Assembly (NCBI GenBank): GCA_946402595.1
Contig: CAMIWY010000107.1
Coordinates: 1 to 5,742 of the forward strand
DNA from: an uncultured Clostridia bacterium
Lineage (GTDB): Bacteria; Bacillota; Clostridia; Peptostreptococcales; Anaerovoracaceae
DNA: 5,742 nt
Direction of reading: 5' to 3'
Shown one piece after another: positions 5,274-5,742 of the stretch. Within the stretch, counting starts at the first letter, position 1, and the number at the start of each line of letters is the position of its first letter. A program made the translations under genes and the position numbers. The notes beneath the pieces are model-generated. The model made no database searches, was not told the origin of the DNA, and saw nothing but the letters and a program-made list of their open reading frames with translations.

Positions 5274-5722
5274 TTGCCATCAGCTCCTTTCCTTCGTTTC
5301 TTCTGTTTATTGCTCTTCACACCCTGTTTGCGGTTGGAATACCTTTTGTGCCTCGAACCACGTCTGTGAAACGTCTTCTTTTTCCCATGCTCTTCACTGT
5401 CGCCCGCCATCACTTCATAGTAGTAATTGGTATTTCCGAACAGCAGCACCTTAGGGATCATGAATGTCGATTTGATCCATGCAGCAATGAATTTCTCTGC
5501 AGTCATACCGTTGTACTTCAGGAACCCCATAACTGCGAACGGGAATGCCGCCACTATGCACAGCCAGCTGGTGGTCTCAGTCCCGAGAATGGGATTGAGA
5601 CCAAGGTAGATACCGACTGCCACGCCGCATGCAAGGACAGAAAAAAAGAACTGCCTCAGCGACAGTCCGAAGAACATTGACTCTGTGTAGTCTCTTATTT
5701 CTCTGTTGATGCGAACCTCCAT
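5270..5722 (-). CDS. PrgI-family (VirB3-like) conjugation membrane protein
   Basis: A 150-residue inner-membrane component of the conjugation machine, the usual partner encoded directly before VirB4. The N-terminus EVRINREIRDYTESMFFGLSL is typical of the PrgI family. Two membrane segments are visible at about 23-42 and 52-69, followed by a soluble part (MTAEKFIAAWIKS). The tail from residue 114 to 145 has 17 Lys/Arg in 32 positions, longer and more basic than I expect for a PrgI protein; it could contact DNA, lipid head groups or the VirB4 ATPase. The ATG lies 8 bases after AGGGAGG. The stop TGA overlaps the TTG start of VirB4, implying translational coupling and matched synthesis. The promoter of the module must lie upstream, outside the window. 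Confidence 0.92.
   Translation of the reverse strand: MEVRINREIRDYTESMFFGLSLRQFFFSVLACGVAVGIYLGLNPILGTETTSWLCIVAAFPFAVMGFLKYNGMTAEKFIAAWIKSTFMIPKVLLFGNTNYYYEVMAGDSEEHGKKKTFHRRGSRHKRYSNRKQGVKSNKQKKRRKGADGN
5284..5290 (-). promoter_or_regulatory. ribosome binding site for the TTG start of VirB4
   Basis: AAAGGAG on the minus strand, inside the end of the PrgI gene, with a 10-base gap to TTG (5273-5271). It supports the TTG start; the ATG at 5280-5278 is in the PrgI frame, not the VirB4 frame. Confidence 0.7.
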
Positions 5723-5730
5723 AGGGTCTA

Positions 5731-5737
5731 CCTCCCT
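5731..5737 (-). promoter_or_regulatory. ribosome binding site of the PrgI gene
   Basis: AGGGAGG on the minus strand (with flanking A and T at 5738 and 5730), 8 bases before the ATG at 5722-5720. It confirms the start of the PrgI gene near the window edge. Confidence 0.75.
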
Positions 5738-5742
5738 TCGGC

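Noticed and set aside
4785..5369. 194-codon plus-strand open frame across the start of VirB4 and end of PrgI
   Set aside because: It is the complement of two recognised coding genes and shows no domain; same explanation applies to the frames at 1504-1971 and 3531-4085.
1..5742. Searched for tRNA or rRNA genes, transposase/IS ends, integrase, relaxase and an origin of transfer
   Set aside because: None is recognisable; the window appears to hold only part of the transfer module and the beginning of a separate operon.

Overview
The window is a stretch of a conjugative element (ICE / conjugative transposon type) from a Clostridia-like Firmicute, probably a gut relative of Ruminococcus or Lachnospiraceae. 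This rests on recognising three proteins as members of the mobile-element families named after C. difficile CD1110 (VirB4-like ATPase), CD1108 (cell-wall hydrolase) and PrgI (VirB3-like). The strong AAGGAGG-type ribosome binding sites and frequent TTG/GTG starts fit that group. No species can be fixed from the sequence. All supported genes lie on the minus strand, so transcription runs from high to low coordinates.

Transfer module (about 5742 to 391): PrgI-family membrane protein (5722-5270) is followed, with a 4-base TTGA overlap, by a VirB4-like ATPase (5273-2781). A 146-base spacer then holds a duplicated copy of the VirB4 C-terminal codons and two overlapping hairpins, one a good intrinsic terminator just before the next ribosome binding site. 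Next come a CD1108-family membrane-anchored protein with two cysteine-peptidase-like domains (2634-859), a 140-base spacer with a nested GC-rich hairpin, a small HU-type DNA-binding protein (718-455) and a factor-independent terminator (433-384). PrgI and VirB4 would form the inner-membrane and motor part of a Gram-positive type IV secretion machine. The CD1108-like protein would open the peptidoglycan for it. HU may act on DNA architecture of the element.

Cargo/regulatory end (about 337 to 1): a visibly AT-richer part begins with a sigma-A-like promoter whose -35 and spacer are covered by two inverted repeats with the same central tetranucleotide. It drives a 56-residue helix-turn-helix protein and, 6 bases further on, a gene cut by the window edge. 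The short N-terminus of that gene resembles what I remember of a restriction/methylation protein family. The most interesting points are the operator-like promoter, the probable attenuator between VirB4 and the hydrolase, the VirB4 tail duplication, and the HU leader arrangement. Most of the window is otherwise a recognisable ICE transfer region; I do not see a clearly undescribed enzyme system in it.
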